From Simkania sp. (GTDB lineage: Bacteria; Chlamydiota; Chlamydiia; Chlamydiales; Rhabdochlamydiaceae): a stretch of 64,000 bases of DNA. Position 1 is the stretch's first letter, and each line of letters starts with the position of its first letter. The DNA is taken from NCBI GenBank assembly GCA_018333475.1, contig JAGXTH010000086.1, positions 1-64,000 on the forward strand. The letters are read 5' to 3'. Below, piece after piece: positions 30,635 through 40,738 of this stretch. Both the position numbers and the translations under genes were made by a program. The notes under the pieces are model-generated. The model had not been told where the DNA came from, did no database searches, and saw nothing but the letters and a program-made list of their open reading frames with translations.

Positions 30635-33211
30635 ATGGCCAAAGCGCTAATCATTGTCGAGTCTCCCACGAAAATCAAAACTCTAAAAAAGTTCTTGGGA
30701 TCTGGATATATTTTTGAATCTTCCGTGGGACACATCCGGGATCTGCCTGCCCGCGGGTTTGGTATCGACATAGAACACGACTTCGAGCCTCAATACCAAA
30801 TCCTCGAAGATAAAAAAGATGTCATTCAACGCCTGCAGAAAGCAGCCAAACAAGCAGACATTGTCTACCTTGCTCCCGACCCCGACCGAGAAGGAGAGGC
30901 TATTGCTTGGCATATTGCCTCCATTCTACCCCCGGGCACAAAATACAAACGAACTACATTCAACTCGATCACAAAAGAAGCTGTACTAGAGGCTCTTAAA
31001 CATCCTAGAGCTATCGATCAACCTCTTGTCGATGCCCAACAAGCTCGCCGCCTACTCGATCGTATTGTCGGCTACAAAATTTCTCCTATTCTGACAAGAA
31101 GAGTACAAGGCGCAAGAGACGGCGGTCTGTCTGCTGGCAGAGTGCAATCCGTCGCTTTAAAACTCGTCGTCGATAGAGAACAGGAAATTGAGACCTTCAA
31201 GCCCGTGGAATACTGGAACCTCGGCTCTCTTCTTCAAGGCAACCCCAAGGATCGTTCGTTTCAAGCCACCTTATATTCTGTCGATAACAAACGAGTCGAC
31301 AAAGAAAAGCAAGAAGGCAAAGAGATCTTCACAATCCCCAACGCCACAACTGCTGCCCAGATCGTTGAACGTCTTAAAAAAGCGCGCTACACCGTACACT
31401 CCCTAGAGAAAAAAGAAAAACGGCGCAATCCCGTTCCTCCTTTTATTACCTCAACACTCCAGCAAGAAGCGAGCCGTTACTATGGATTCTCAGCCTCTAG
31501 AACTATGAGTATCGCACAAAGCCTCTATGAAGGTGTCGATCTAGGGCAAGAGGGCCCAGAGGGTCTAATTACCTACATGCGTACCGACTCTGTCCGCGCA
31601 GCTCCAGAGGCGATCGAAGCTGCCAGACACTATATCGTTAAGGAATTTGGCAAAGACTATCTCCCCTCCGATCCTCGATTTTTTGCCACGAAAAAAGGAG
31701 CCCAAGACGCCCACGAAGCGATCCGTCCCACCCATTTGCACTACGCTCCCGATCAAATCAAAAACTTTCTCACTGCGGATCAATACAAACTCTATCTCCT
31801 CATCTGGCGCCGCTTTATTGCTTCCCAGATGAATCCTGCCGTGTACGATACCGTCTCTTGTGATATCCATACCGATCAGCAACTCGTGCTCCGCGCTACA
31901 GGCTCGATGATTAAATTTCGTGGCTTTCTAGCTGTCTACGAAGAAAAACAAGATCATCTCGAAAGTGAATCGCAAGACGATACCAATAAGCTCCTTCCAC
32001 CTCTTGAAGAGGGGCAAACACTCAAACTGCTCGAGGTCACCTCTGAACAAGCCTTCACCCGTCCTCCTCCTCGCTACACGGAAGCCTCTTTGATTAAAGA
32101 GCTAGAAAAATCTGGCATCGGCAGACCATCGACCTACACAGCGATCATGAGTAAAATCCAAAGCCGCGACTATACCACCAAGGAAAAAGGGACCCTTCGC
32201 CCTACCGAACTTGGTAAAGTGATCGCCCGCATGCTCGAAGATAACTTCGGGATGATCATGAACATCAGTTTTACAGCTGCCATGGAAGATGATCTCGAGC
32301 AAGTCGAAGAGGGGAAGACCCAGTGGAAAGACCTCATCCGTCTTTTCTGGAAAGACTTTATTCCCTACGTCGATACTGCTGAAAAAGAGGCCCATGTTCC
32401 AAAGATCATGACCGATATCGACTGTCCTCAATGCGGCCATAAACTCCAAAAAATCTGGTCCCGCCAAAAATACTTCTACGGCTGCTCTAATTATCCAGAG
32501 TGTAAATACACCGTTCCCCTGGAAGCACTCGAATTTAAAAAAGAGGATTACGACCCCAACTTTGACTGGGATCAGACGTGTTCTAAATGCGGTAGCGCCA
32601 TGCAGCTACGCTTTGGTAAATTCGGCCCCTTCCTCGGTTGCTCCAAGTATCCTGAATGTAAAAGCATCGTCAACATCCCCAAACAGGGAGATGTTCCCCA
32701 GGAAGAAATGCCTGAATGTCCTGCCATTGGCTGCACTGGTAAAATGGCGCAGAGACGCTCTCGCTTTGGCAAACCCTTCTTTTCCTGCTCTAGCTACCCC
32801 GACTGCGACGTCATCGTAAATCACCTAGAAGATCTCTACGAAAAGTATCCCAACCATCCCAAGACACCCTACGTCAAAAAAGCCAAGTTTGGCAAAAAAA
32901 CCAAAGGCAGCAAAAAAGAAAAAGCCCCAGCCACCGCCAAAAAAGGCAAAACGACCAAAGCCAAAAAAACCTCCAGTCAGCCCGCCCAATCTCTATCTAA
33001 AGAACTGCAAACTATTGTCGGCGCTAAAGAACTCTCCAGACCTGATGTGATAAAAAAAGTATGGGAATACATCAAAGCCAACAACTGCCAAGATCCCAAA
33101 AACAAACGACTGATCGTTCCTGATGAAAAACTCGCTAAAGTTTTCGGCTCCAAAAAACCTATCGATATGCTCAAGCTCGCGGGCGTACTCAATAAACACA
33201 TCAATATTTAG
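30635..33211 (+). CDS. topA: DNA topoisomerase I with C-terminal SWIB domain
   Basis: IVESPTKIKTLKKFLG, PDPDREGEAIAWH, YMRTDS, zinc ribbons; last ~72 aa (32993-33208) LSKELQTIVGAKELSRPDVIKKVWEYIKANNCQDPKNKRLI... SWIB/MDM2-type. Confidence 0.96.
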   Translation: MAKALIIVESPTKIKTLKKFLGSGYIFESSVGHIRDLPARGFGIDIEHDFEPQYQILEDKKDVIQRLQKAAKQADIVYLAPDPDREGEAIAWHIASILPPGTKYKRTTFNSITKEAVLEALKHPRAIDQPLVDAQQARRLLDRIVGYKISPILTRRVQGARDGGLSAGRVQSVALKLVVDREQEIETFKPVEYWNLGSLLQGNPKDRSFQATLYSVDNKRVDKEKQEGKEIFTIPNATTAAQIVERLKKARYTVHSLEKKEKRRNPVPPFITSTLQQEASRYYGFSASRTMSIAQSLYEGVDLGQEGPEGLITYMRTDSVRAAPEAIEAARHYIVKEFGKDYLPSDPRFFATKKGAQDAHEAIRPTHLHYAPDQIKNFLTADQYKLYLLIWRRFIASQMNPAVYDTVSCDIHTDQQLVLRATGSMIKFRGFLAVYEEKQDHLESESQDDTNKLLPPLEEGQTLKLLEVTSEQAFTRPPPRYTEASLIKELEKSGIGRPSTYTAIMSKIQSRDYTTKEKGTLRPTELGKVIARMLEDNFGMIMNISFTAAMEDDLEQVEEGKTQWKDLIRLFWKDFIPYVDTAEKEAHVPKIMTDIDCPQCGHKLQKIWSRQKYFYGCSNYPECKYTVPLEALEFKKEDYDPNFDWDQTCSKCGSAMQLRFGKFGPFLGCSKYPECKSIVNIPKQGDVPQEEMPECPAIGCTGKMAQRRSRFGKPFFSCSSYPDCDVIVNHLEDLYEKYPNHPKTPYVKKAKFGKKTKGSKKEKAPATAKKGKTTKAKKTSSQPAQSLSKELQTIVGAKELSRPDVIKKVWEYIKANNCQDPKNKRLIVPDEKLAKVFGSKKPIDMLKLAGVLNKHINI

Positions 33212-33308
33212 TCCTACTATGGAGCGAATACGCTGAACAATGCATGCTCGCTTCCACAAGCATAAAAAAAACACTTATCGGTAAAATATTGACTCGGCCG
33301 GTTCATAA

Positions 33309-33971
33309 TTATTCTTCTAACCACCAAAACCACCCATTACCGTAAACCTTTAGATTATTTTCTGAGGCAAATTGAAGCACAGCTCTTTCAACGCCTCGAT
33401 CACCCCAGGCCCAATCATCCCCGCAAAGAACGCCATGATCCCGAACGTGAGGATACCATGCTTGGAGATCAGCATAACAAGCTTCGTATGTATGAGTCGC
33501 ATCAATATAAACCAAATCAGGCACTGCATCGAATATTTTTGCAGCCTCAGTGCTTTCTAGACGAATGGGAACCACTTTATCAGTCACTTGAGCATGGATC
33601 ATATTGGACAAGAATTGTCTATATAAAGTGGCCAATATTTGAGGATCATGATCTTCATTCGGAGACCCCTTCCATGTATCAACCGCGTAAACCTTGCCGT
33701 CACCTGGAATCATTTGCGCCATATCAATTGTAGACAATCCCATCCAACTCCCCACTTCCACAATCGTTCGCACTTGAAACTTGTCTATCAATTGAGCTAT
33801 CGGTTCGTGGTTGGAATACCACCCATGGGGATAATATGGCATGAGAGAAACTTCATTGTAAGGAGGTGGTAAATCCTGGACATTCGGTGTATTAGCTACC
33901 ACATTCGACAAGAACAACATCGCAAAACAAAGATACAGAATCTGATGCATACTTCTCCTTAACTTTTGCAC
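33309..33971 (-). CDS. Class I SAM-dependent methyltransferase with predicted signal peptide
   Basis: Hydrophobic N-terminus ILYLCFAMLFLSNVVANT; IVEVGSWMGLSTIDMAQ motif; LVYIDATHTYEACYADLQAWYPHVRDHGVLCGDDW. Confidence 0.75.
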   Translation of the reverse strand: MQKLRRSMHQILYLCFAMLFLSNVVANTPNVQDLPPPYNEVSLMPYYPHGWYSNHEPIAQLIDKFQVRTIVEVGSWMGLSTIDMAQMIPGDGKVYAVDTWKGSPNEDHDPQILATLYRQFLSNMIHAQVTDKVVPIRLESTEAAKIFDAVPDLVYIDATHTYEACYADLQAWYPHVRDHGVLCGDDWAWGDRGVERAVLQFASENNLKVYGNGWFWWLEE

Positions 33972-34103
33972 ATTATCATAATATTTTTTTTGCTCTCACA
34001 AGAAGATCATTGCACTTGCTAAACCTCAGCCAAGTAAGGTTGTTTTTTAATTTATTCTAATAGTAGCAATTTTAATTGCCTATACAAATCCCATTCCCAG
34101 CTC

Positions 34104-34658
34104 TTAGGTGTCTTGGTCAAGAATAGATAAGGAGAAACCTTTCTCCTTTTTTGGTTCTCTTACTCCCACTTCAAACCCGCATCCTTTGAGAATGCGCGGG
34201 TGACCAAAATGCTCGATCATGGGCCACTTACGACACACTAACGGCCTTAATGCATAGTTCCCACACGAACCATCTTTTTTTAGATACCTACACCCCATGA
34301 CATGTACTTGTCTTCCTTCATACGTATGAGGTTCTTTAGCACGTAAGTAAAAACCGTTAATCTGCGTATTCCAGAAATGGTACAGCTTTCCAAATACGCC
34401 TCTTCCTTGTTCAATCATGATGTAGTGACAGCAATTCCCACGCCTCTTACACCCGCCTTTCTGTATAAATGGCGGCCTCACGATTTTTCTTGCCAATCTC
34501 TGCATCGAGAGATCCAGTAGAGCCAAAGGAAGAACGATCAAACGAATCGATACTCGAATCCAGTGTGGCACCCATTGTTTAGGAATGCCTTCTTCCGGAG
34601 GTTTTGGTTCCGAGGTTGCATCACCTACTTCTTCTAGTACTTGATCAAGATCGATCAT
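34104..34658 (-). CDS. YkgJ-family cysteine cluster protein
   Basis: CKRRGNCCHYI ... CRYLKKDGSCGNYALRPLVCRKWP. Confidence 0.8.
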   Translation of the reverse strand: MIDLDQVLEEVGDATSEPKPPEEGIPKQWVPHWIRVSIRLIVLPLALLDLSMQRLARKIVRPPFIQKGGCKRRGNCCHYIMIEQGRGVFGKLYHFWNTQINGFYLRAKEPHTYEGRQVHVMGCRYLKKDGSCGNYALRPLVCRKWPMIEHFGHPRILKGCGFEVGVREPKKEKGFSLSILDQDT

Positions 34659-35973
34659 ATTCTTCCCTCAAGGAAACACTATAGCCAAGACAAAAAGCCA
34701 TATGCACCCAAACATAGCTGCGGAATAAATTTTGATTAAATTGTAATACAATCAGCATGACCAATAAAGAAACAAGCAATGCATAGATCGTTCCTTTTTC
34801 TTCCATTGTTAATTCCTTAATTCTCGTTACAGAATAAAATCGTTTGAAATAGAGAAAAAAGAATACGGCAAATGCCAACGTTCCTACCACACCCATCGAG
34901 GCCAGTAGTTCTGTTAGCACGTTCGTTGGGTCATAGGGGATCAACATCTCCTTGGTCACCTCTGACACATTCGTGGAATTTTCTTTTTGGAACAGAAATG
35001 GCCCCACACCACCAACACCTACCCCAAACCACGGATGCTCTATAAACACATTCCATGCATTCACAATCCCTTGCCATCGTTCCACAAAAGAACCATGCGC
35101 CATGAATCCCTGCCTAAAGAATTTCCAGAATGTATTCAAAAAAATGTCTTTTGCTACTACAGCTATGACGGCAAAAAGGGCTGCAAAACTCAAACTAAAT
35201 AACGCCAGTTTTTTAACCATTTTTCTTTTACAAGATCTCACCCAACGACTACTTTGCAAAAGAAAAAACACACCAACCATCACGAAATACGCAAAAAATG
35301 CACCGGTCGACGTCGAAACAATAAGCATGATATTAACCAGAAAAAGATGCATTATCTTTTTCTTTTCCATAACTGTTTCGAAAAAAAACAAATAACAAGC
35401 ATTATAATACATCACATAGGCAATCATATATAATGCGAAATAGGAAGGCTCGTACGTCATTGCTTGACCACGCGCTATTGTCCCTCCTATGGTTTGCCCT
35501 ACAAAAGGAAGTAAAATGCCTCCAAAGGAGGCAAAAAACTGTAAGGCTCCGAAAACACCCGTTGCAATGAATGATGCCTTATAGATTTTAAAAACCTGCT
35601 CACGGCCGTAGGCCAATACCAAGTTATAAGGAAGAATAAAATAGATACAAAAAGTAAAAAGATACAAAAGCACATATCCAATAGCCCGCTTAAGCATTGG
35701 GCTATATACCGCTGATATCGCCATCAAACCCGTAGTAATCAAGAAGGAGAAAAAAATTTTCTTATCCAACTTCCACGGCTTTTTCGAAATAAATAACATC
35801 GCAAAGATCGCAAATGCCAAAGCATGATTGAGTTTACATCGAAATATAGATACTTTAATGCTAAGAAGATCTGCAGAAGTTGTAAAAAAATAGAGAAAAC
35901 TCAGAAAGAAAATGATATTTTTTGTAATATCTAATTGTCCAAATAACCACTCCCTTCGAAAGATAACTCTCAC
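34645..35973 (-). CDS. O-antigen ligase/polymerase-like multi-pass membrane protein
   Basis: Many TM segments; ERWQGIVNAWNVFIEHPWFGVGVGG and DPTNVLTELLASMGVVG typical of Wzy/WaaL. Confidence 0.85.
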   Translation of the reverse strand: MRVIFRREWLFGQLDITKNIIFFLSFLYFFTTSADLLSIKVSIFRCKLNHALAFAIFAMLFISKKPWKLDKKIFFSFLITTGLMAISAVYSPMLKRAIGYVLLYLFTFCIYFILPYNLVLAYGREQVFKIYKASFIATGVFGALQFFASFGGILLPFVGQTIGGTIARGQAMTYEPSYFALYMIAYVMYYNACYLFFFETVMEKKKIMHLFLVNIMLIVSTSTGAFFAYFVMVGVFFLLQSSRWVRSCKRKMVKKLALFSLSFAALFAVIAVVAKDIFLNTFWKFFRQGFMAHGSFVERWQGIVNAWNVFIEHPWFGVGVGGVGPFLFQKENSTNVSEVTKEMLIPYDPTNVLTELLASMGVVGTLAFAVFFFLYFKRFYSVTRIKELTMEEKGTIYALLVSLLVMLIVLQFNQNLFRSYVWVHMAFCLGYSVSLREEYDRS

Positions 35974-37361
35974 ACCCTTTCCTTTTCACGAGATTTGGTT
36001 TCTACTCGAACAATATCATCCTCTTCTAGATAAGCCCCCACTTGGACTTCTATAATTTCTAAAAAAGAGGAGCCTGGATTATGCAAACAGTGGATCGCTC
36101 CTTTGGGTACATAGATACTTTCGCTTTCAAAAACCAGCATCTCTTTCTCACCAATTGTAACCTTTGCTGTCCCTTCTACAACGACCCAATGTTCGCTACG
36201 ATGCTGATGGAATTGCAAACTTACGGTAGCTTGGGGCGCAATGCTGATCCGTTTAATTTTATATTGGGCCCCTTTTTCTAATATCGTATACTTACCCCAA
36301 GGACGATGTACTTCGGCATGCTCTACTACTTGCTTTGCTCCTTTGTTCTGCAACATCTCAACTAAAGCTTTTACTCTCTGAGATTCTCCTCGTTTAGCAA
36401 TAAAAAGAGCATCTTGTGTATCTATGACTAGTGTATCTTCAAGGCCAATGGTCGAGATGAGTCTCTTGTCTCCAATGATAAAACTCTTATGCGTATCGAT
36501 AGCATGTACATTACCAATCGTCACATTCAGCGCATCGTCTTTATCTAAAATCTGATACAAGCTATCCCAGGAACCCACATCAGACCATGTTATCTCAAGA
36601 GGCATCACCACAGTACGGTCCGTTTTTTCCATAATAGCATAATCAAAAGAGATCTCAGGAAAAGTTTCGAAAACCTGCCTAAACTGCTTTACCGAAGCCT
36701 GTTCACAACTCCCAATATTGCTTTGATGTTTGCAGGTTTCCTGCCAAAATGTTTTCCTCGTTAACATAAATATTCCTGTATTCCATAGGAATTTTCCACT
36801 CAGGACATACCGTGTCGCAGTATCGAGATCTGGTTTTTCGACGAAGGCCTCAACAGAACTCACACGTTGCGGATGACTTGCTTTGATATATCCATACCCC
36901 GTCTCAGGAGAATTCGGACGAATGCCAAAAGTTACGATGTTTCCTTGTTTAGCAATTTCTCTTGCTTCCTCCACTTTATCAAGAAATATTTCCTCTGGTG
37001 AAATCAAATGATCTGACGGACAGACTAAGACAGACTCTTGAATTTTTAAGTGATACGTTTCTTCGAGGACTTTAAATGCCCAGGTAATGGCTAACATCGT
37101 ATTTTTACGCGCAGGCTCTAAGAGGATCGCATCCTCTAGCGATGGATGAATGCAACTCAATTGTGAGCGAACAAGATGAACATATTCCTCACTTGTAATA
37201 AAAAGAAGGTCGCTTGGAGGGAATCGTTTAAGAAAACGAAGCGCTGTTTTTTGTAGTAAAGAATACTCGCTTCCAAATCGTAAAAATTGCTTTGGATATG
37301 CAGATCTAGAAAGGGGCCAAAGACGCGTTCCACTACCGCCAGCAAGGATAACGATTTTCAT
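35970..37361 (-). CDS. manC: Mannose-1-phosphate guanylyltransferase / mannose-6-phosphate isomerase
   Basis: ILAGGSGTRLWPLSRSAYPKQFL; C-terminal cupin VHRPWGKYTILEKG. Confidence 0.93.
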   Translation of the reverse strand: MKIVILAGGSGTRLWPLSRSAYPKQFLRFGSEYSLLQKTALRFLKRFPPSDLLFITSEEYVHLVRSQLSCIHPSLEDAILLEPARKNTMLAITWAFKVLEETYHLKIQESVLVCPSDHLISPEEIFLDKVEEAREIAKQGNIVTFGIRPNSPETGYGYIKASHPQRVSSVEAFVEKPDLDTATRYVLSGKFLWNTGIFMLTRKTFWQETCKHQSNIGSCEQASVKQFRQVFETFPEISFDYAIMEKTDRTVVMPLEITWSDVGSWDSLYQILDKDDALNVTIGNVHAIDTHKSFIIGDKRLISTIGLEDTLVIDTQDALFIAKRGESQRVKALVEMLQNKGAKQVVEHAEVHRPWGKYTILEKGAQYKIKRISIAPQATVSLQFHQHRSEHWVVVEGTAKVTIGEKEMLVFESESIYVPKGAIHCLHNPGSSFLEIIEVQVGAYLEEDDIVRVETKSREKERV

Positions 37362-38448
37362 GAAATTCCTTATATCTATTGCTTACAAAATCTCGATATT
37401 CTTGTTTGAATCGCTCTTCACTGAATTGACCAGCATGTTCTTGAATATGTTCAGGAATAAATTGATGTTGTATCCTGTCAAAATGTTGTATGGCTTCGGA
37501 TAGAGATGAAATTGTTTGTTCTGAGAAAAAAAGACCTGTTACACCTTCTACCACTGTCTCTAAAACTCCACCTCTACCAAATGCTATAACGGGTGTACCT
37601 GCAGCCTGTGCTTCAACTGGTGCGATTCCAAAATCTTCCTCGGCCGCAAAGACAAAGGCTTTAGCCTGAGCCATGAGTTTACGCATGTGTTCATCGGGAA
37701 GCGCCCCAAGAAGTTCGATATTGCCTTTCGCTTTTTTCTTAATCGCGGACATTTCAGGTCCATTACCTACCACAAGTAATTTCTTCTCTGGCATTGCTGC
37801 AAAGGCTTCAACAATTAAATCGACCCTTTTATAAGGAACCAATCTTGATACTGTAAGATAAAAATCTTCTTTGTCATCTAGAAAAAAATGGTGCGTTGCC
37901 ACAGGAGGATGTATGACTTTTGCATCTCGTTGATAGATTTTTTTAATCCTCCTTGCAACACAGTTTGAGTTCGCAATGAAGTGATCTACACGAGATGTCG
38001 AAGTACTATCCCAATGTCGTAAATAGTGCAAAGCCATCTTGGCTACTGGTTTTTTTATCCCTTTTACTTTGCTAAGATATGGATGGTACAAATCCCAGGC
38101 GTATCGCATAGGAGTATGACAATAACAAATATGAAGCTGTTCCGTATGTGTGAGCACTCCTTTAGCTACTGCATGAGATGATGAGAGAACAAGATCATAC
38201 GAGCCAAGATCAAACTGCTCTATCGCAAGAGGAAACAAAGGCAACAAATGACGATATAATGAGGTTGCATAGGGAATTTTTTGCAAAAATGACGTGTACA
38301 CTACAGGCCAAGCATTTACATTACCGCTGTCGTGCACTAAAGTATGGATAGGTCCAGGAAATAGGCTGTGGATAGATTCTAAAACCTTTTCTGCACCCGC
38401 ATGAGAAACTAACCAATCGTGAACAAGCGCTGTTTTTATCGCCGGCAT
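37333..38448 (-). CDS. Glycosyltransferase family 4
   Basis: LVHDWLVSHAGAEKVLESI, YLTVSRLVPYKRVDLIVEAF, EDFGIAPVEAQAAGTPVIAFG. Confidence 0.88.
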   Translation of the reverse strand: MPAIKTALVHDWLVSHAGAEKVLESIHSLFPGPIHTLVHDSGNVNAWPVVYTSFLQKIPYATSLYRHLLPLFPLAIEQFDLGSYDLVLSSSHAVAKGVLTHTEQLHICYCHTPMRYAWDLYHPYLSKVKGIKKPVAKMALHYLRHWDSTSTSRVDHFIANSNCVARRIKKIYQRDAKVIHPPVATHHFFLDDKEDFYLTVSRLVPYKRVDLIVEAFAAMPEKKLLVVGNGPEMSAIKKKAKGNIELLGALPDEHMRKLMAQAKAFVFAAEEDFGIAPVEAQAAGTPVIAFGRGGVLETVVEGVTGLFFSEQTISSLSEAIQHFDRIQHQFIPEHIQEHAGQFSEERFKQEYRDFVSNRYKEFHENRYPCWR

Positions 38449-39545
38449 AACTCCTCTAATACTCTACAATGCGCATCAGCACATTTTTCCCAGCAAAAAT
38501 CACGACTTCTCTTCAGTCCTTTTTCCCTCAGTTCATGGAGCAATTCAGGTTGCTGTACAAGACGCTTAAGAACCTGCCCCATTTCTTCAGGACGATGTGG
38601 ATCGAAATACACTGCAGCTTCTGCACATACCTCTGGTAAGCTCGCCATTTTTGAAACTGCAAGAGCACAGCCAGAGCTCATAGCCTCTACTGCTGGCGAA
38701 CCAAATCCCTCATAAAAAGAGGGAATCACTGTTGCAATCGCAAGTCTATACAGTGAAGGAAGAAATTCTTCTTCGACAAAATCTAGAAAATGGACTCTAT
38801 CTACTAGTTTTGAGTGTTCGACAAACGCTTCGGCTTGTTTGTCAGCATGAATCAATTGCGTACGCTTTCCCACAACAACAAGATGTATCCCCTCCAAGGA
38901 AGAAAGTACGCCTAGAAACCCTTTTAGAAGTCCTAAAAGATTTTTATGGGGTTTAACATTCCCTACAAAGAGAATAAATTTTTCCGGCAGGTGATAATGC
39001 TGTCGCGTTTTAGAAGACAGGCCATCTTCATGAGATAGAAATGCTTTACGATCTACTCCAGGAAAAATAACGGTAATTTTTTCAGGTTCTGTATTGAGGT
39101 GTGCGCATATTTCTTTTTTAGAAAACTGAGAAACCGTAATGATCCTTTTGCTCCGCTCTGCAGCCATTTTCATTACTATTCTGGCATATAAACGTTGCGT
39201 CCAAGAAAGGTGCCTTGTCATAGCTAAATGGTTGACATCATGTAGAGTAACGAGTCGATTCTTTGCTGCTGTAGGAAAAAGAGGCACGTTATAATGTGGA
39301 GACCAAAAAACATCGCATTTAGGAATGAGAATTGGTAATTTTATTTGTTCTTCGACCGAATAAATAGGAGCATTTAATACAATGAGCGAAAATCTACTTA
39401 ACCATGGTAGTTTTTTTAACGCAGCCTCATGAATAATCAATCGGATTCGAAAAGGACCGTGTTCAATCAATGGAAGAAGATTACAAAGATACGTTCCTAT
39501 TCCAGAAGATAAAACCATTCTTGCATCGATGCAAAGCTCTCTCAT
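38436..39545 (-). CDS. Glycosyltransferase family 4
   Basis: ILFVGNVKPHKNLLGLLKGF, PSFYEGFGSPAVEAMSSGCALAVS. Confidence 0.88.
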   Translation of the reverse strand: MRELCIDARMVLSSGIGTYLCNLLPLIEHGPFRIRLIIHEAALKKLPWLSRFSLIVLNAPIYSVEEQIKLPILIPKCDVFWSPHYNVPLFPTAAKNRLVTLHDVNHLAMTRHLSWTQRLYARIVMKMAAERSKRIITVSQFSKKEICAHLNTEPEKITVIFPGVDRKAFLSHEDGLSSKTRQHYHLPEKFILFVGNVKPHKNLLGLLKGFLGVLSSLEGIHLVVVGKRTQLIHADKQAEAFVEHSKLVDRVHFLDFVEEEFLPSLYRLAIATVIPSFYEGFGSPAVEAMSSGCALAVSKMASLPEVCAEAAVYFDPHRPEEMGQVLKRLVQQPELLHELREKGLKRSRDFCWEKCADAHCRVLEELCRR

Positions 39546-40738
39546 ACAACGTCTCTAGAAAGCGATGCAATCTGGCGTCCAATAGAAAAACTTGCCGTAG
39601 CAGCTGGAGAAGGAGCGTTAAGAACATGAAGCACCCTTCCTTCCCTAGTAAACGAAAAATCATCTAGCATCAAGCCCTCCTTAGTAACAACTTGCGCACG
39701 AATTCCAGCGCCACCAGGAAGAAGATCTTGTTCCTGCAGGGCCGGGACAAGCCTTTGCAAATCACGTAGAAAAGCTTTTTTGCTAAAAGAACGATACAAT
39801 TCTTTAATACCAATTTTCCAATATCGTCTAGCCATTTGCCAAAATCCGGGATAGCTCAACATCTCTTGAAGATCTCTAATATTCACATCTGTTTTCTTAT
39901 ATCCTTCTCTAGAATAGGCTAAAACAGCATTGGGACCAGCTTCTACTTTACCATCGATCATACGCGTTAAATGCACACCGAGAAAAGGAAACTTCGGATC
40001 TGGAACTGGATAGATCAGACCATTTACAAGATATCGACGATCTTCCTTCAGTTCGTAATATTCACCACGAAAAGGCAAAATTTGTTGCTCATACTGCGTA
40101 TTGGATGAAGTGAGTCTTGCAATTCTGTCGGAAAAAAGCCCTGAGCAATTGATGATCGTTTTTGCAAGATAAGAGCCATGTTGCGTAGTAACCTCATGAT
40201 CTCGAATATCAATTACTTGTTCTCCAAAGTATATTTCAACAGCTTCCCGCTGAAGAATTTCTACAAGCCTCTTTGCTACCTGCTTATAATTAATTACAAA
40301 ACAGTGAGGAATATGAATTGCCTCGATGGCATTCACATATGGCTCTATATCTTTGATGCCTTGGGGGCCAATCAAAGAGATCTCTGCTACTTCATTGGCT
40401 TGTCCTCTTGCAAAAATCTCATGTAACTTTGCAAGCTCGCAAGTTTCAGTAGCGACAATCAACTTACTTAACTGCTTGAGGGGAATTCCGTATTCATTAC
40501 AAAATGTTAGCAGTTCTAATCTACCCTCCTTGCAATTGCGTGCTTTATGTGAACCTGGCTTATAATAAACCCCAGAATGCACAACACCACTGTTATTTCC
40601 TGTTTGGTGACACGCCTCTTTTTTTTCTTTTTCAAGAAGACATATCGATGCTTTAGGCGACTGTTTCTTTAACTGATATGCTGTAGCAAGCCCCACAATG
40701 CCTGCACCAATAATGAGATACTCATAGTTATGTTTCAT
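39542..40738 (-). CDS. lhgO: L-2-hydroxyglutarate oxidase-like FAD-dependent oxidoreductase
   Basis: YLIIGAGIVGLATAYQLKK; HQTGNNSGVVHSGVYYKPGSHKARNCKEG; GGAGIRAQVV. Confidence 0.88.
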   Translation of the reverse strand: MKHNYEYLIIGAGIVGLATAYQLKKQSPKASICLLEKEKKEACHQTGNNSGVVHSGVYYKPGSHKARNCKEGRLELLTFCNEYGIPLKQLSKLIVATETCELAKLHEIFARGQANEVAEISLIGPQGIKDIEPYVNAIEAIHIPHCFVINYKQVAKRLVEILQREAVEIYFGEQVIDIRDHEVTTQHGSYLAKTIINCSGLFSDRIARLTSSNTQYEQQILPFRGEYYELKEDRRYLVNGLIYPVPDPKFPFLGVHLTRMIDGKVEAGPNAVLAYSREGYKKTDVNIRDLQEMLSYPGFWQMARRYWKIGIKELYRSFSKKAFLRDLQRLVPALQEQDLLPGGAGIRAQVVTKEGLMLDDFSFTREGRVLHVLNAPSPAATASFSIGRQIASLSRDVV

